DNA of 28,223 nt from CAZOKO01 sp964580455. GTDB taxonomy: Bacteria > Desulfobacterota > WTBG01. The DNA is taken from positions 1 to 28,223 of the forward strand of contig CAZOKO010000026.1 of NCBI GenBank assembly GCA_964580455.1, read 5' to 3'. A program made the position numbers and the translations under genes. Positions 7,687 to 17,707 of this stretch are shown here, one piece after another (position 1 is the first letter of the stretch; each line of letters opens with the position of its first letter). A model generated the notes under the pieces. That model worked only from the letters and a program-made list of their open reading frames with translations, was not told the DNA's origin and did not search any database.

Positions 7687-10600
7687 ATGTCGCTTTCTGG
7701 TTGTAAGAGTAATAAGAGTTCTGCCTTTAGCCCAATTTTTTCTAATGTAATTCAGTCTTTGAAAGAAGGGGTGGGGGAAACAAGAATCAGTGGGCTTAAA
7801 AGTTCCTCTGCTTCGTTTCTTATCTCCTTCCTGCGGCAGGAGACTAAAAGGAACTTTTTAATTATAACACCTGCCTTTAAGGAAGCCGAAGAATGTTACC
7901 AGGAACTTCTTTTCTTTTCAGGTGAGGAGGGGGAACGAGTTTTTAATAATTCGGGGCAGAAACAAATCTTTCTTTATCCACCTGAGGAAGAATTTCCCTT
8001 CGAGAATGCTTCCCGAAATCCGGAACTAACTGCCCAGAGATTAGAGATCTTGCATTATCTTGTGAGCGGCAACCAGACTACTATCGTAGTCGCTCCTGTA
8101 TCGGCTCTGCTTCGGAAGATCGTTCCTCGATCAGTTTTGGAAAAATATACCAGGCAGTTAAGGATGGGAGAAGAAGTAGATCGAGAAGAACTTACCCGCT
8201 GGTTATTAAAATGTGGTTACCTTAAAGTGGGGTTGGTAGAGGATAGAGGTGATTATGGTATTCGAGGTGGCATTATAGATATATTTCCACCCGGATATCC
8301 TGCTCCTTTACGGATAGAATTTTATGGAGATGTTATTGAATCCATTCGTCAATTTGATGTTCTTTCACAGAGGTCTTGTGGTGAACAAGAAGAGATGTGG
8401 ATTGTACCGGTATGTGAAGCTATCTTTGAAGAGGAGAACACGCACCAGATTATAAAACGCATTAGGGAACACTCCGACCATATAATGCTTCCCACGAACA
8501 GGACTGAAGAAATTGTTGTGGCTCTGAGCCAGTTTCATGTAAATGCCGAGATTGAACGTCTGCTTCCTTACCTTTACCCCTGTTTGGATACTATATTCGA
8601 TTATCTTCCACAAAACAGTCTCATCTTTCTTCACGATTTTGATGAGATAAAAGAGGAACGGGATAGCCTTTTAGTGAAAGCAGAGGAACGCTGTGCAAGG
8701 TGTTTAGATCAGGTAAGATTTACTCCATCGGTTTTTCAATTTTATCTTTCTGCGGAACAGTTGGATCAAACACTGCAAGATTTTCAAACGGTTTATCTTG
8801 GCGGGACAGACTTCTCTTTGCCTGATGAAGACATTGTTTCTTTTAAGACACATTCTAACGAGGACATCCGAAAAGAGTTGATTAATTTTACTTCTGCTCA
8901 GGGAATGCTTTCTCCCCTGGTAGAACAGATAAAAAACTGGCAGGACGAGGGAAACTCTATTCTTCTGATTTGTCATTCCTCAGGCGAGGCTCAAAAACTT
9001 ATACAGTTACTGGAAGAGTACAATGTGTTTACCAGGCTACTCCTGAAGGAACATTTCGATTTGGGAGGGCTGGCACCATTTACCGAAACAGTGGAGATTC
9101 AAGTTGCCAGTTTCAAGAAGGGATTTCGCTTTCCCCTGGGGGGGTTGGTAATTATCACTGAGGAAGAAATCTTTGGTGAGAAAAAGAGAAGGTCGGTTCC
9201 AGCCAGAGCAAAGAGTGGCTATTCCATCTCCGATTTTAGCGATTTGAAAACCGATGATTTTGTTGTGCACACGGATCACGGTGTGGGGATTTATCGGGGA
9301 TTAAAGGGGCTTGAAGTAGAGAGAGAGCATAGTGATTATCTTCTTATTGAGTATTTGGGGAATGATAAACTTTATATTCCCATCGATCGAATCAAGATGG
9401 TACAGAAGTATATGGGAACGGATGGTTATACTCCCAGGATTGATCGATTGGGTGGAGCTGCCTGGAAGAAGACAAAAAAGAAGGTTAAAGAATCTATTAG
9501 AAAAATGGCTAAAGAGTTATTAGATATCTATGCATCAAGAAAGCTCCTGAAAGGTTTTTCGTTTTCTTCCATTGACCATTACTATAGAGAATTTGAGGCA
9601 ACTTTTCCTTATGAAGAAACTCCAGACCAGTTAGCTGCTATTGAGGATGTGATGAAAGATATGGGTAAGGCTAAGTCCATGGACCGACTCATTTGTGGGG
9701 ATGTGGGATATGGTAAAACAGAGGTTGCATTACGCTCATCTTTTCGAGCAGCCATGGATGGAAAGCAGGTAGCTATTTTAGTTCCTACAACAGTACTGGC
9801 ACAACAGCACTGTCAAAATGTTTGTGAACGCCTCAAGCCCTATCCCATAGAAGTTGAGATGCTTAGTCGTTTCAGGAGTCGCACCGAGCAAAAAAGTATC
9901 CTTCAAAAACTTAAGGAGGGGCAGATTGATATCATCATTGGAACTCATCGGCTAATTCAAAAGGACGTTCAATTTAAGAATTTAGGCTTAGTGGTTATAG
10001 ATGAAGAACAGAGATTTGGAGTAGCTCATAAGGAGCAGTTTAAAAAGATGAGAAAACTTGTGGATGTACTGACCCTGACAGCTACTCCTATTCCCAGGAC
10101 ACTTTATATGTCTGTAGTAGGAGTGAGAGATATGAGCGTGATTAACACTCCTCCGGAAGATCGCTTGACCATTAAGACCTATATTAATCGTTTTGATGCC
10201 GATGTTGTAAGGGAAGCAATTGTACGGGAATTGAGGAGGGGGGGGCAGGTTTTTTTCGTTCATGATCGGGTACGATCTATTCCGGCTATGGCTAAGTTTT
10301 TGAGCGAACTTGTTCCTGAAGCAAAGCTGGCCATTGCTCATGGTCAGATGTCAGAGAAGCAGCTTGAGAAGGTTATGCTATCGTTTATCAAAAAAGAGAT
10401 TAATCTTCTTTTATCTACAACTATTATTGAATCAGGTTTGGATTTCCCCTCTGCTAATACTATTATTATTAATCGAGCGGACAGGTTGGGACTTGCCCAG
10501 CTATATCAATTGAGGGGGAGGGTGGGGAGATCAAAGCACCGTGCGTATTGTTATCTGCTTGTCCCGGGTGAATCAACCCTTTCAAAAGAGGCAAGAGATC

Positions 10601-11223
10601 GACTTAAGGCTATCCTGGAATTTAGTGAACTGGGATCAAGCTTTCGGCTGGCTACCCGCGATTTAGAAATCAGAGGAGCAGGGAACATATTGGGATCTTC
10701 ACAGTCCGGACATATTGCTGCCATTGGAATGGATTTATACACTCAGCTCATGGGAGAAGCTGTAAAGGAACTGAAGGGAGAAGAAGTTGTCCCTGATCTT
10801 GATCCAGAAATCAATCTTGCTATCCCAGCGTTTATACCGGGGGATTATATTGGAGATGTCAATCAAAGACTGGTTGTCTATAAGAGATTATCCTCCTGTA
10901 TGTGTGATCAAGAGGTTTATGAGATAAAAGAAGAATTGAAAGATCGTTTTGGTGATCTTCCCCTGGCGGCGGATAATCTATTGAGCATAATTACATTTAA
11001 AAATGTCCTGAGGCAATTTCTCATTACCAGTATAGATTACAATGGTAAGGAGATTGTATTGACTTTTCATCCTCAGGCCAGGGATTCTCTGGAAAAGATT
11101 CTGGCACTTATTGAAGGTGATCCTGAAAAATTCAGGCTTTCTCCTGAATTGAAACTGAGCATTGCATACAGGAAAAGAGACTGGAAGGAAGTGATGAATG
11201 AGGTAAAAAAGCTCTTGCAATGA
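7687..11223 (+). CDS. mfd: Transcription-repair coupling factor Mfd
   Basis: A cytoplasmic ATPase that removes RNA polymerase stalled at DNA lesions and recruits UvrA. At 1178 residues it is full length. Domains in order: UvrB-like N-terminal modules (about 30-330), a linker, the CarD-like polymerase-interacting domain (about 518-585, with VVHTDHGVGIYRGL and DKLYIPIDRI), the RecG-like translocase with Walker A GDVGYGKT (671-678) and the DEEQ box (772-775), the second helicase lobe with QLRGRVGRS, and a C-terminal TRCF domain. The start has only a weak AGGA site. Its TGA overlaps an ATG in the frame of the next gene (ATGA at 11220-11223), so the SurA-like gene may be translationally linked. 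Confidence 0.97.
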   Translation: MSLSGCKSNKSSAFSPIFSNVIQSLKEGVGETRISGLKSSSASFLISFLRQETKRNFLIITPAFKEAEECYQELLFFSGEEGERVFNNSGQKQIFLYPPEEEFPFENASRNPELTAQRLEILHYLVSGNQTTIVVAPVSALLRKIVPRSVLEKYTRQLRMGEEVDREELTRWLLKCGYLKVGLVEDRGDYGIRGGIIDIFPPGYPAPLRIEFYGDVIESIRQFDVLSQRSCGEQEEMWIVPVCEAIFEEENTHQIIKRIREHSDHIMLPTNRTEEIVVALSQFHVNAEIERLLPYLYPCLDTIFDYLPQNSLIFLHDFDEIKEERDSLLVKAEERCARCLDQVRFTPSVFQFYLSAEQLDQTLQDFQTVYLGGTDFSLPDEDIVSFKTHSNEDIRKELINFTSAQGMLSPLVEQIKNWQDEGNSILLICHSSGEAQKLIQLLEEYNVFTRLLLKEHFDLGGLAPFTETVEIQVASFKKGFRFPLGGLVIITEEEIFGEKKRRSVPARAKSGYSISDFSDLKTDDFVVHTDHGVGIYRGLKGLEVEREHSDYLLIEYLGNDKLYIPIDRIKMVQKYMGTDGYTPRIDRLGGAAWKKTKKKVKESIRKMAKELLDIYASRKLLKGFSFSSIDHYYREFEATFPYEETPDQLAAIEDVMKDMGKAKSMDRLICGDVGYGKTEVALRSSFRAAMDGKQVAILVPTTVLAQQHCQNVCERLKPYPIEVEMLSRFRSRTEQKSILQKLKEGQIDIIIGTHRLIQKDVQFKNLGLVVIDEEQRFGVAHKEQFKKMRKLVDVLTLTATPIPRTLYMSVVGVRDMSVINTPPEDRLTIKTYINRFDADVVREAIVRELRRGGQVFFVHDRVRSIPAMAKFLSELVPEAKLAIAHGQMSEKQLEKVMLSFIKKEINLLLSTTIIESGLDFPSANTIIINRADRLGLAQLYQLRGRVGRSKHRAYCYLLVPGESTLSKEARDRLKAILEFSELGSSFRLATRDLEIRGAGNILGSSQSGHIAAIGMDLYTQLMGEAVKELKGEEVVPDLDPEINLAIPAFIPGDYIGDVNQRLVVYKRLSSCMCDQEVYEIKEELKDRFGDLPLAADNLLSIITFKNVLRQFLITSIDYNGKEIVLTFHPQARDSLEKILALIEGDPEKFRLSPELKLSIAYRKRDWKEVMNEVKKLLQ

Positions 11224-11291
11224 GTACGCAAACTGTAGTAAATGATTCTATTGGAGAAGTGAGGCAGGAGATGGTGCAAATGAGAGGAAAA

Positions 11292-12284
11292 ATGTTAAAG
11301 AGAGTTAGTAAGTGTATCTTTGCCAAAGCAGCAGTGCATTTTTTATTGGGGAGTATTGTACTCTTTCCTTATAACTCGGATGCTGAGGTAATAGAGAAGA
11401 TTGTAGCTGTAGTAAATGGAGAGATTATAACACTTTCAGAACTCAGGAATATTTCGGTTCCCTATCTGGAGAAGATGGAGTTGAAGTTTTCTCTTGAAAA
11501 TAATAAGGAACAGATCAGGGAGATAGAAAAACGGATACTCGATCAGATGATTGATGAGAAACTTGTCAATCAAGAGGCAGATAGGTTGAAAATTGAGGTT
11601 ACAAAGAAGGAGGTTGATGTTGCTATCAGGGATGTGATGGATAATAATAATTTTACTAAGAGTCAATTTGAGCAAGTCCTGCATGAGGAAGGTATGACTT
11701 TTGAAAAGTATAGAGACCAACTGAAGAATCAGATAAAGAAAATGAGGCTCATAGATCAAGAGATAAAGTCCAAAATTCAGGTTGCTGAAAAAGAGATTGA
11801 GAAATATTATAATGAACATAGGGACAGTTTTAACTCACCACCGGAGATTAGGCTTCAGCAGATTCTCTTGATGATTCCTCCCAAGGCAAATGAGCAGGAG
11901 ATTGACCAGATTAGAAGAAAAGCAGAGGATATGGAACAAAAGATAAGAGAAGGAGGGGATTTTACTGCTATGGTCAAACTTTATTCTCAGGATTCCTCTG
12001 CAGCTATGGGTGGTGATATGGGTGTTTTTAGACAGGGTGAATTGTTACCTGCTTTAAATGATGTTGCTTTTAGTCTCGGTGTAGGTGAGGCAAGTTCCCT
12101 CATCCGGACCCCCAAGGGTTTTCATATTATAAAGGTTCTTGATAAGAGAGAAAGGCAAAAAATGACAAAAGAGGAGCGATGGAATGAAATTGAGAATGCA
12201 CTTTATAATAAGAAAGTTGAAGATAAATTTGAACAGTGGGTCAAAGAGTTGAGGAAGAGATCCTATATTAAGATTAATCTTTAA
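11292..12284 (+). CDS. SurA-like periplasmic peptidyl-prolyl isomerase
   Basis: A periplasmic chaperone and PPIase for outer-membrane protein folding. From the ATG at 11292 it starts with a signal peptide of about 31 residues (basic MLKRVSK, hydrophobic AAVHFLLGSIVLF, cut near NSDA). An N-terminal SurA domain follows, beginning IVAVVNGEIITLSELRN, then one parvulin domain starting at EIRLQQILLMIP and ending FHIIKVLDKRE, with the conserved GGDMGVF. E. coli SurA has two parvulin domains; one is common elsewhere. The frame opens at 11220 overlapping the mfd stop, but that start would put 24 residues before the signal peptide, and GAGAGGA precedes 11292. It ends only three bases from the convergent TonB-domain gene. 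Confidence 0.85.
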   Translation: MLKRVSKCIFAKAAVHFLLGSIVLFPYNSDAEVIEKIVAVVNGEIITLSELRNISVPYLEKMELKFSLENNKEQIREIEKRILDQMIDEKLVNQEADRLKIEVTKKEVDVAIRDVMDNNNFTKSQFEQVLHEEGMTFEKYRDQLKNQIKKMRLIDQEIKSKIQVAEKEIEKYYNEHRDSFNSPPEIRLQQILLMIPPKANEQEIDQIRRKAEDMEQKIREGGDFTAMVKLYSQDSSAAMGGDMGVFRQGELLPALNDVAFSLGVGEASSLIRTPKGFHIIKVLDKRERQKMTKEERWNEIENALYNKKVEDKFEQWVKELRKRSYIKINL

Positions 12285-12287
12285 ATT

Positions 12288-12992
12288 TTACAAGCTTTCC
12301 TCTTGATGCAGTTGAGAAAAGGTGCTCATGCTATAAGGGCTTATCCTGTATTCAAAAGTAGCCATAATATTTAGTCGGGAAATTTTCAATCTATCGGGTA
12401 AAGGGTAGTATGGTGCTGCTCCTTCAACTGCTTTGAGTGCTCCCTCATCCAGGAGAGGATGCCCTGAAGAGTTGAGTAATTCTAGCCTATCCAGGTGACC
12501 ATCCCTTATAATGGAAAAGCATAGGGCTAATTTGCCCTGCAGCCCTATTTCTTGAGCTGTTTCTGGATAGTGCCACTTTGGCTCAATCTTCTTCTTGATT
12601 TTATTGAGGTAAGAAACGTACTTCAATTCCTGGCTGTCAAGAGAAACGGTTGCCTCTGCTTCAAGGGTGGAAGTATTACTGTCTTTCATCTCACCTGGTG
12701 GTATCAAGGGAAGATTGCTCTTTGCCGATAGGTAGGTGGGGGCTTTTACAACATCCTTTCTACCCGAATCTTCTTGGTTTACCATTTGTTCCATTTCTGT
12801 TTTTATGGGCAGATCAATTAGCTCTACCATAAAAGGCGGATTGTTTTTTTCTTTTGGTAAAATATTCCAGTTGTATGAACAGGCAAAGGCAGTCAGATGG
12901 GCAAGAAGTGAACAAGTGAGAGATAATACCATAGATCTTGAGAGTATGGATGTGTTTGTAAGCTTATATGATGAAATAGACAAACTGTTCAT
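12288..12992 (-). CDS. TonB-domain energy transducer
   Basis: A 234-residue protein with the TonB layout: an N-terminal membrane segment (about 21-38, VLSLTCSLLAHLTAFACS), a periplasmic linker (about 45-125) and a C-terminal TonB domain (about 128-216) containing YLNKIKKKIEPKWHYP and GLQGKLALCFSIIRDG. TonB-type proteins pass proton-motive energy to outer-membrane receptors with ExbB/ExbD. No ExbB, ExbD or receptor is seen, but the assembly gap lies 25 bases upstream of its start and could hide them. No strong ribosome site precedes the ATG. It could instead be a TonB-like protein with another role. Confidence 0.8.
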   Translation of the reverse strand: MNSLSISSYKLTNTSILSRSMVLSLTCSLLAHLTAFACSYNWNILPKEKNNPPFMVELIDLPIKTEMEQMVNQEDSGRKDVVKAPTYLSAKSNLPLIPPGEMKDSNTSTLEAEATVSLDSQELKYVSYLNKIKKKIEPKWHYPETAQEIGLQGKLALCFSIIRDGHLDRLELLNSSGHPLLDEGALKAVEGAAPYYPLPDRLKISRLNIMATFEYRISPYSMSTFSQLHQEESL

Positions 12993-13017
12993 TTTTTAAT
13001 CGCTTAGGGAATTACTT

Positions 13018-13117
13018 NNNNNNNNNNNNNNNNNNNNNNNNNNNNNNNNNNNNNNNNNNNNNNNNNNNNNNNNNNNNNNNNNNNNNNNNNNNNNNNNNNN
13101 NNNNNNNNNNNNNNNNN
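13018..13117. other. Assembly gap (100 Ns)
   Basis: Exactly 100 Ns, a conventional placeholder length, so the true distance is unknown. It lies upstream of the TonB-domain gene and downstream of the RND permease, both on the minus strand. Genes may be missing here. Confidence 0.99.
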
Positions 13118-13157
13118 AATATAAGGGGAAATACCTCTTTGCTAGCCTCCTCTATAG

Positions 13158-16100
13158 CTATCTGATCCAGCTCATTAAATCATCGACTATAATGGTATAT
13201 AAGCAGGGTATAATGAACAGGGTCAGGAGGGTAGCACATGCTAAACCGAAGAAGATAGTGCTTGCCATGGGTGCCCAGATTTCTGATTTCCCCCCCAGAC
13301 CGATCATCATGGGAAAAACTCCAGACATGGTGGTAATTGAGGTCAGAATGATAGCTCTCAGCCGCAGACGGCCTGACTGAATGATTGATCGGTAGCGGCT
13401 TACCCCTTTTGCCCTGGCATTATTAATGAAGGTAACCATGACGATGGCATCATTTACTGCAATACCTGCAAGGCCTACAATTCCGTAGAGGGTAATGATT
13501 GAGAAAACGGGTTTTGATGCAGTAGAAAGGCCGGTGAGAAAGATACCAATCATGGCCCCTAAAAAGGCAAAAGGAATGGCAAAGAGAATGATAAAAGGTT
13601 GGAAATAAGATTTGAATTGAGTCCCCAAGATGAAATAAATCAGAAATACTCCCAGAGCGAGTAATTGAAAAAGTTGTGTTTGATATTTTTTAAACTCTGC
13701 AAAGATACTCTCAGATCCAATTTTGTAACCAGGAAGCGATTTTAGTATTTTTTTACTTTCCTGTTTTAAAATTTTGTCCACTCTTTCCAGAGAATTAATT
13801 TTTCTGTCCACACTGGCGGTGACGGTAATAGCCCGTTCCTGCTTATAGCGTCTGATCGAGGTATATCCCTGTTCAACCCTTACAGTAGCAAAGTTTCTGA
13901 AGGGAATGAGGTCTCCACTGCTGGTTGCTATCTTAAGATTTTCTACATCTTTCACACTTTTAACTGCCTGCTGTTGATATTTTACTATCACATCTATCTC
14001 GTCGTCGCCTTCTCTGAATACGGTTGCCACCCTGCCTTCGTAGGCATTGCGGATAGCCATAGAGATCTGGGATACATCAAGACCGTAGAGTGCTGCCTTC
14101 TCTTCGTTGATGTAAATCTTTATGTCTTTCTTCCCGGTATGGAAATCATTGCCAATGTCATATACCCCCTTGATGGTTGAGAGTTTCCTTTCAATGCGTG
14201 CAACAATCTGTTCAAGGGTGTTAAAATATTTTCCCTGTACCCTCAGTTCCACATCTCTGGGGGTGGGGGGTCCCGCTCTCAATTTGCTAAAGTCAATACT
14301 CTTTATTCCCGGGATTTCTTGCAGGCGTGGTCGTATATCATTGATAATTTCATCCATTGTGCGTTGGCGATATTCTTTTTCGACCAGGTCAACCATAATT
14401 TGTCCCACTGAAGTGTCAAAAGTCCACTCCTCCTTGCCAATCAGCATTCCCGGGCTGGTAACAAGAGCACTTATCTCTTTTTTTGGCAGTGACATAATCT
14501 GTCGCTCAATCCCAGAGAGGGCCTTATTGGTAGTATATATGTTGGTTCCCGCCGGCATATACACATTGACGTAAAACTGGGATACTTCTTCGGATTGAAA
14601 AAGATCTTTATCGATGGCTTCAGACATAAGCAGGATAATGGATATAAGAATAAGTACCATAACGCCACCGCTAAACCAGTAGCGCTTGCGTAAAACCATC
14701 ACCAGGTGGCGGGAGTAGACTCTGCGCAGCCGATTGATAAGCAGGTGACGTCTTTTGCTTTGGGGTTTGCCGCTGCTCCACTCTGCGATGTGGGCAGGCA
14801 GTATCAAGAAGGCTTCTCCTAAGGATGCGGTGATTGAGAGAGATACCACAATAGGAACCACCCTGAGAAATTTTCCCATAATATCAGGCAGTAGCATTAA
14901 GGGAAGAAAGGCGGCGATGGTGGTAAGACAGGCAGTGAAGACGGGCGCAGCTACCTCCATAGTTCCGATGACTGCCGCTTCTTTAGGCTTCATACCGTGT
15001 TGCATGTAGCGGAATGAGTTTTCTATGATTATGATGGCATCATCCACGATAATACCCACTACCATCATCAGGGCAAATAAGCTGCTGGTATTAAGAGATT
15101 GACCAATGCCCTGCATAAAGATAAAGGTGCAGAGCAGAGCAACCGGGAGACCCAGGGCGGCAAAGAGGGCGTTACGCCACCCCAGAAAAAGGTAGAGCAG
15201 GGTTATTACCATCAGCATTCCCAGTATGGCATTGATAGAAAGCTTGCCCAGGGCATCTCTAATCTGGATGGAGCTGTCATTGGTGAGAGTAATGTCGCAG
15301 CCGGGAGGGAGTTTGTGTTTAAATTCACTTACAATCTCCTTTGCCTCATTGACGATTGCGATGGTATTCCCTTCACTTTTTTTTGAGAGTTTAAGGGTCA
15401 CCCCTGGTTTACTGTTAAGGAAGGAAAAAGTTCTGGGCTTCTCGAAGGTGTCTTTGATTTTGGCTATGCTGCCCACTTTGACGTGATGACCTGAAGGGTC
15501 TGTCTGGATAATTACCTTTGAGAGATCATCGGGGCTGGCATATTCCCCCATAGTCCTTACGATGTATTCTGAACGGCCTATATCAATGGTTCCCGCGGGC
15601 ACGTTGATATTAGTGGCATTAAGTGCATTGGCTACTCGATCTATAGAAAAACCGTAGCTATACATCCTTTCAGGATTGACCTCAACCCAAATCTCTCTTT
15701 CCCGAATGCCTTCGACCCCCACTTTCGCGATGTTGTGTATTTCGAAGAACCTGTCTTTCATCTCATCGGCTATTCTCTTCAGTTCTCTTTCGGGTAAGTC
15801 CCCGCTTAAGGTAACAAACACTACAGAAACCATTTCTCCCGTAGTCATCTCCATTACTTGGGGATCATCAGCCTCTTCCGGAAGGTCATTTACGTTGTCA
15901 ACTGCCGATCTTAGATCCTGTAAGATAAACTTAAAATCGTTATCACTCATATCTTCAAAACTCAAAAAGAGGACAGATCTTCCCTCGGAGGATCTAGAGA
16001 GAATGAAATCTAGCTTATCCACATCCTCAACGGCATCTTCCATCTTGATAGTAATTAACTTTTCGATTTCTTCCGAAGATACCCCGGGGTGGGGGGTTAT

Positions 16101-16241
16101 GATAATCGCCATATTGAAGGTGATGTTGGGGAGAAACTCTCTGGGAAGGCGAATGAGGGCAAACACTCCCAACAGAATAACTGCTACCATCAGAATATTG
16201 GCAGCGACAGGATTATTAACGGAAGTTTTCGCTAGGTTCAT
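13158..16241 (-). CDS. RND-family efflux permease
   Basis: A 1027-residue inner-membrane proton-driven exporter of the AcrB/MexB superfamily. It begins with the typical first helix and RLPREFLPNITFNM. Large periplasmic loops lie at about 32-330 and 540-840. The proton-relay pair D400-D401 is in transmembrane helix 4 (VGIIVDDAIIIIENSF), and a second helix cluster near the C-terminus contains GIAVNDAIVMV. Length and symmetry indicate an intact protein. The adaptor gene lies upstream on the same strand, 171 bases away, with a terminator-like hairpin between. No outer-membrane TolC-type gene is visible; it could be in the assembly gap. The substrate cannot be told from sequence. Confidence 0.93.
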   Translation of the reverse strand: MNLAKTSVNNPVAANILMVAVILLGVFALIRLPREFLPNITFNMAIIITPHPGVSSEEIEKLITIKMEDAVEDVDKLDFILSRSSEGRSVLFLSFEDMSDNDFKFILQDLRSAVDNVNDLPEEADDPQVMEMTTGEMVSVVFVTLSGDLPERELKRIADEMKDRFFEIHNIAKVGVEGIREREIWVEVNPERMYSYGFSIDRVANALNATNINVPAGTIDIGRSEYIVRTMGEYASPDDLSKVIIQTDPSGHHVKVGSIAKIKDTFEKPRTFSFLNSKPGVTLKLSKKSEGNTIAIVNEAKEIVSEFKHKLPPGCDITLTNDSSIQIRDALGKLSINAILGMLMVITLLYLFLGWRNALFAALGLPVALLCTFIFMQGIGQSLNTSSLFALMMVVGIIVDDAIIIIENSFRYMQHGMKPKEAAVIGTMEVAAPVFTACLTTIAAFLPLMLLPDIMGKFLRVVPIVVSLSITASLGEAFLILPAHIAEWSSGKPQSKRRHLLINRLRRVYSRHLVMVLRKRYWFSGGVMVLILISIILLMSEAIDKDLFQSEEVSQFYVNVYMPAGTNIYTTNKALSGIERQIMSLPKKEISALVTSPGMLIGKEEWTFDTSVGQIMVDLVEKEYRQRTMDEIINDIRPRLQEIPGIKSIDFSKLRAGPPTPRDVELRVQGKYFNTLEQIVARIERKLSTIKGVYDIGNDFHTGKKDIKIYINEEKAALYGLDVSQISMAIRNAYEGRVATVFREGDDEIDVIVKYQQQAVKSVKDVENLKIATSSGDLIPFRNFATVRVEQGYTSIRRYKQERAITVTASVDRKINSLERVDKILKQESKKILKSLPGYKIGSESIFAEFKKYQTQLFQLLALGVFLIYFILGTQFKSYFQPFIILFAIPFAFLGAMIGIFLTGLSTASKPVFSIITLYGIVGLAGIAVNDAIVMVTFINNARAKGVSRYRSIIQSGRLRLRAIILTSITTMSGVFPMMIGLGGKSEIWAPMASTIFFGLACATLLTLFIIPCLYTIIVDDLMSWIR

Positions 16242-16288
16242 TATAACTAGTTAGTTCACTCCGCTCACAATTGGAATACTGGAATAAA

Positions 16289-16323
16289 AAAGTGACTAAA
16301 GTTTTTTAACTTTAGCTCACTTT
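16289..16323 (-). terminator. Terminator-like hairpin between adaptor and permease
   Basis: Read on the minus strand, a stem of about 15 pairs with one bulged base (AAAGTGA + CTAAAGTT on the plus strand at 16289-16303 pairing with 16308-16323) and a four-base loop is followed by TTTTTTATT. The stem is AT-rich, so it may be a partial terminator or attenuator that lowers permease relative to adaptor, or a 3' stabiliser. Confidence 0.5.
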
Positions 16324-16412
16324 AGGCACTTTTAACTTCAAACTTATTCTTACCCATCATTCCATGTGGATGGTATAAATCAGTATTTCTCAGGGTAAAT
16401 ATGTGTCCTATA

Positions 16413-17531
16413 TCAGGGCAGCTCATTTTTTATTGTAACCTTCATTCCCTCCGAAATAGCGCGAGATCCTACTGTAATCAAAAAATCTCCGGGAGAGAGG
16501 CCATCTTTTACGATAACCTGTGAATCTATAGTAGTAGCAATTGTTATTTTTGCCTTGTGGGCAAAACCGTCCCGTGCCACAAAGACAAAAGACTTCCCCC
16601 CTTCAGTTATAATAAATTCTTGGGGTATCACTATAACCTGGGAATGATTTCCCGTTTGTATCTTAAGATGAGCAACCATACCAGGTAGCATAGGTTCATG
16701 ATTATTTACTATTTCCACTTCAACCGGGAAGGTGAGAGTACTCTCATTGGCTTTCATCCCCACGGAGAAAACTGTGCCTTGATATTCCTCATTGGGGAAG
16801 GCATCTACATAAACCTCAACCTGCTGCCCTTTCTTAATCTTGTGAATCTCTTTTTCTGAAACGCCTATCCTGATTCGTATCTTGCTGGTGTCGACAACGG
16901 AGGCGACTTTCATCTGAGGTAGTACAGTAGTTCCTATGTCTATCAGGCGTTCAGCCAAGCTTCCGCTAATGGGACTTCTAATAGTAGTCTCTCTTAAATC
17001 ACGTTGAGTTATTTTTAAAGAGGTCTTTGCTCCTTCCAATAACCCACGGTCTGATTTTTCTTTTGCTTTTGCTAAATCGAGATCCAACTCTGAGATAACA
17101 CCATCCTGGTAGAGCATCTCTTTGCGGGACAGGTCTCTTTTACTGGTGAGGTGGTTTCCTTCTAACTGCGTTACCAGGGAACGTGCCTTTTCCACTTGAA
17201 GCCTCAGTAATTCATCGTTCAGTTTGAAGATAGGATCACCGGATTTAAGATCATCCCCCACTTCTGCAAGAATAGACTTGACCTTACCAGAAACCTCCGG
17301 GCTTATCTCTGCTTCCTGCCATGCTTTAGCTACTCCGTTTGAATCAATAAATTCCAGGATGTCTCGTGGGACAATCTTTTCTGCCTCAACTACTGAGGCT
17401 ATGGCTTCGCTATCGCTTCCGTTTAGCAGATCCTTGCTTTCACCTTTTCCTCCTCTGTTTAAGAGAAGCAGGGAAGAAAATATTAGAATAATAATTATTA
17501 GTATAATAACCTTTTTGTTTTTAATCAGCAT
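16413..17531 (-). CDS. RND efflux periplasmic adaptor (membrane fusion protein)
   Basis: A 372-residue HlyD/AcrA-type adaptor joining the inner-membrane permease to an outer-membrane channel. One N-terminal membrane anchor is at about residues 8-25, with no lipobox cysteine. The lipoyl-like half motif EISPEVSGKVKSILAEVGD, a helical hairpin (about 105-175) and the return half TIRSPISGSLAERLIDIGT are clear. A beta-barrel region (IRIRIGVSEKEIHKIKKGQ) and a membrane-proximal domain ending in GSRAISEGMKV follow. It is the first gene of the adaptor-permease pair. The ATG has only a poor ribosome site. Confidence 0.9.
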   Translation of the reverse strand: MLIKNKKVIILIIIILIFSSLLLLNRGGKGESKDLLNGSDSEAIASVVEAEKIVPRDILEFIDSNGVAKAWQEAEISPEVSGKVKSILAEVGDDLKSGDPIFKLNDELLRLQVEKARSLVTQLEGNHLTSKRDLSRKEMLYQDGVISELDLDLAKAKEKSDRGLLEGAKTSLKITQRDLRETTIRSPISGSLAERLIDIGTTVLPQMKVASVVDTSKIRIRIGVSEKEIHKIKKGQQVEVYVDAFPNEEYQGTVFSVGMKANESTLTFPVEVEIVNNHEPMLPGMVAHLKIQTGNHSQVIVIPQEFIITEGGKSFVFVARDGFAHKAKITIATTIDSQVIVKDGLSPGDFLITVGSRAISEGMKVTIKNELP

Positions 17532-17707
17532 CTCGCACCGTTTAAGTAATCAAGCCAAGTAAGATACCATATTGCATGAAATTTTACAATAGTTATAAAT
17601 GTATGGGCTGGGAAAATAGTATCGGGTGTTCTACCCGACATCCCTTTCATCCCGTTTTTCTTTTTGATATTAAATAGTTGCTTTTCCATTCCTCTTTTGT
17701 ATCCTTC

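Noticed and set aside
14122..14574. 150-codon plus-strand frame opposite the RND permease
   Set aside because: Antisense shadow; no ribosome site or recognisable domain.
15676..16254. 192-codon plus-strand frame opposite the RND permease
   Set aside because: Serine-rich antisense shadow of a well-supported permease; no family features.
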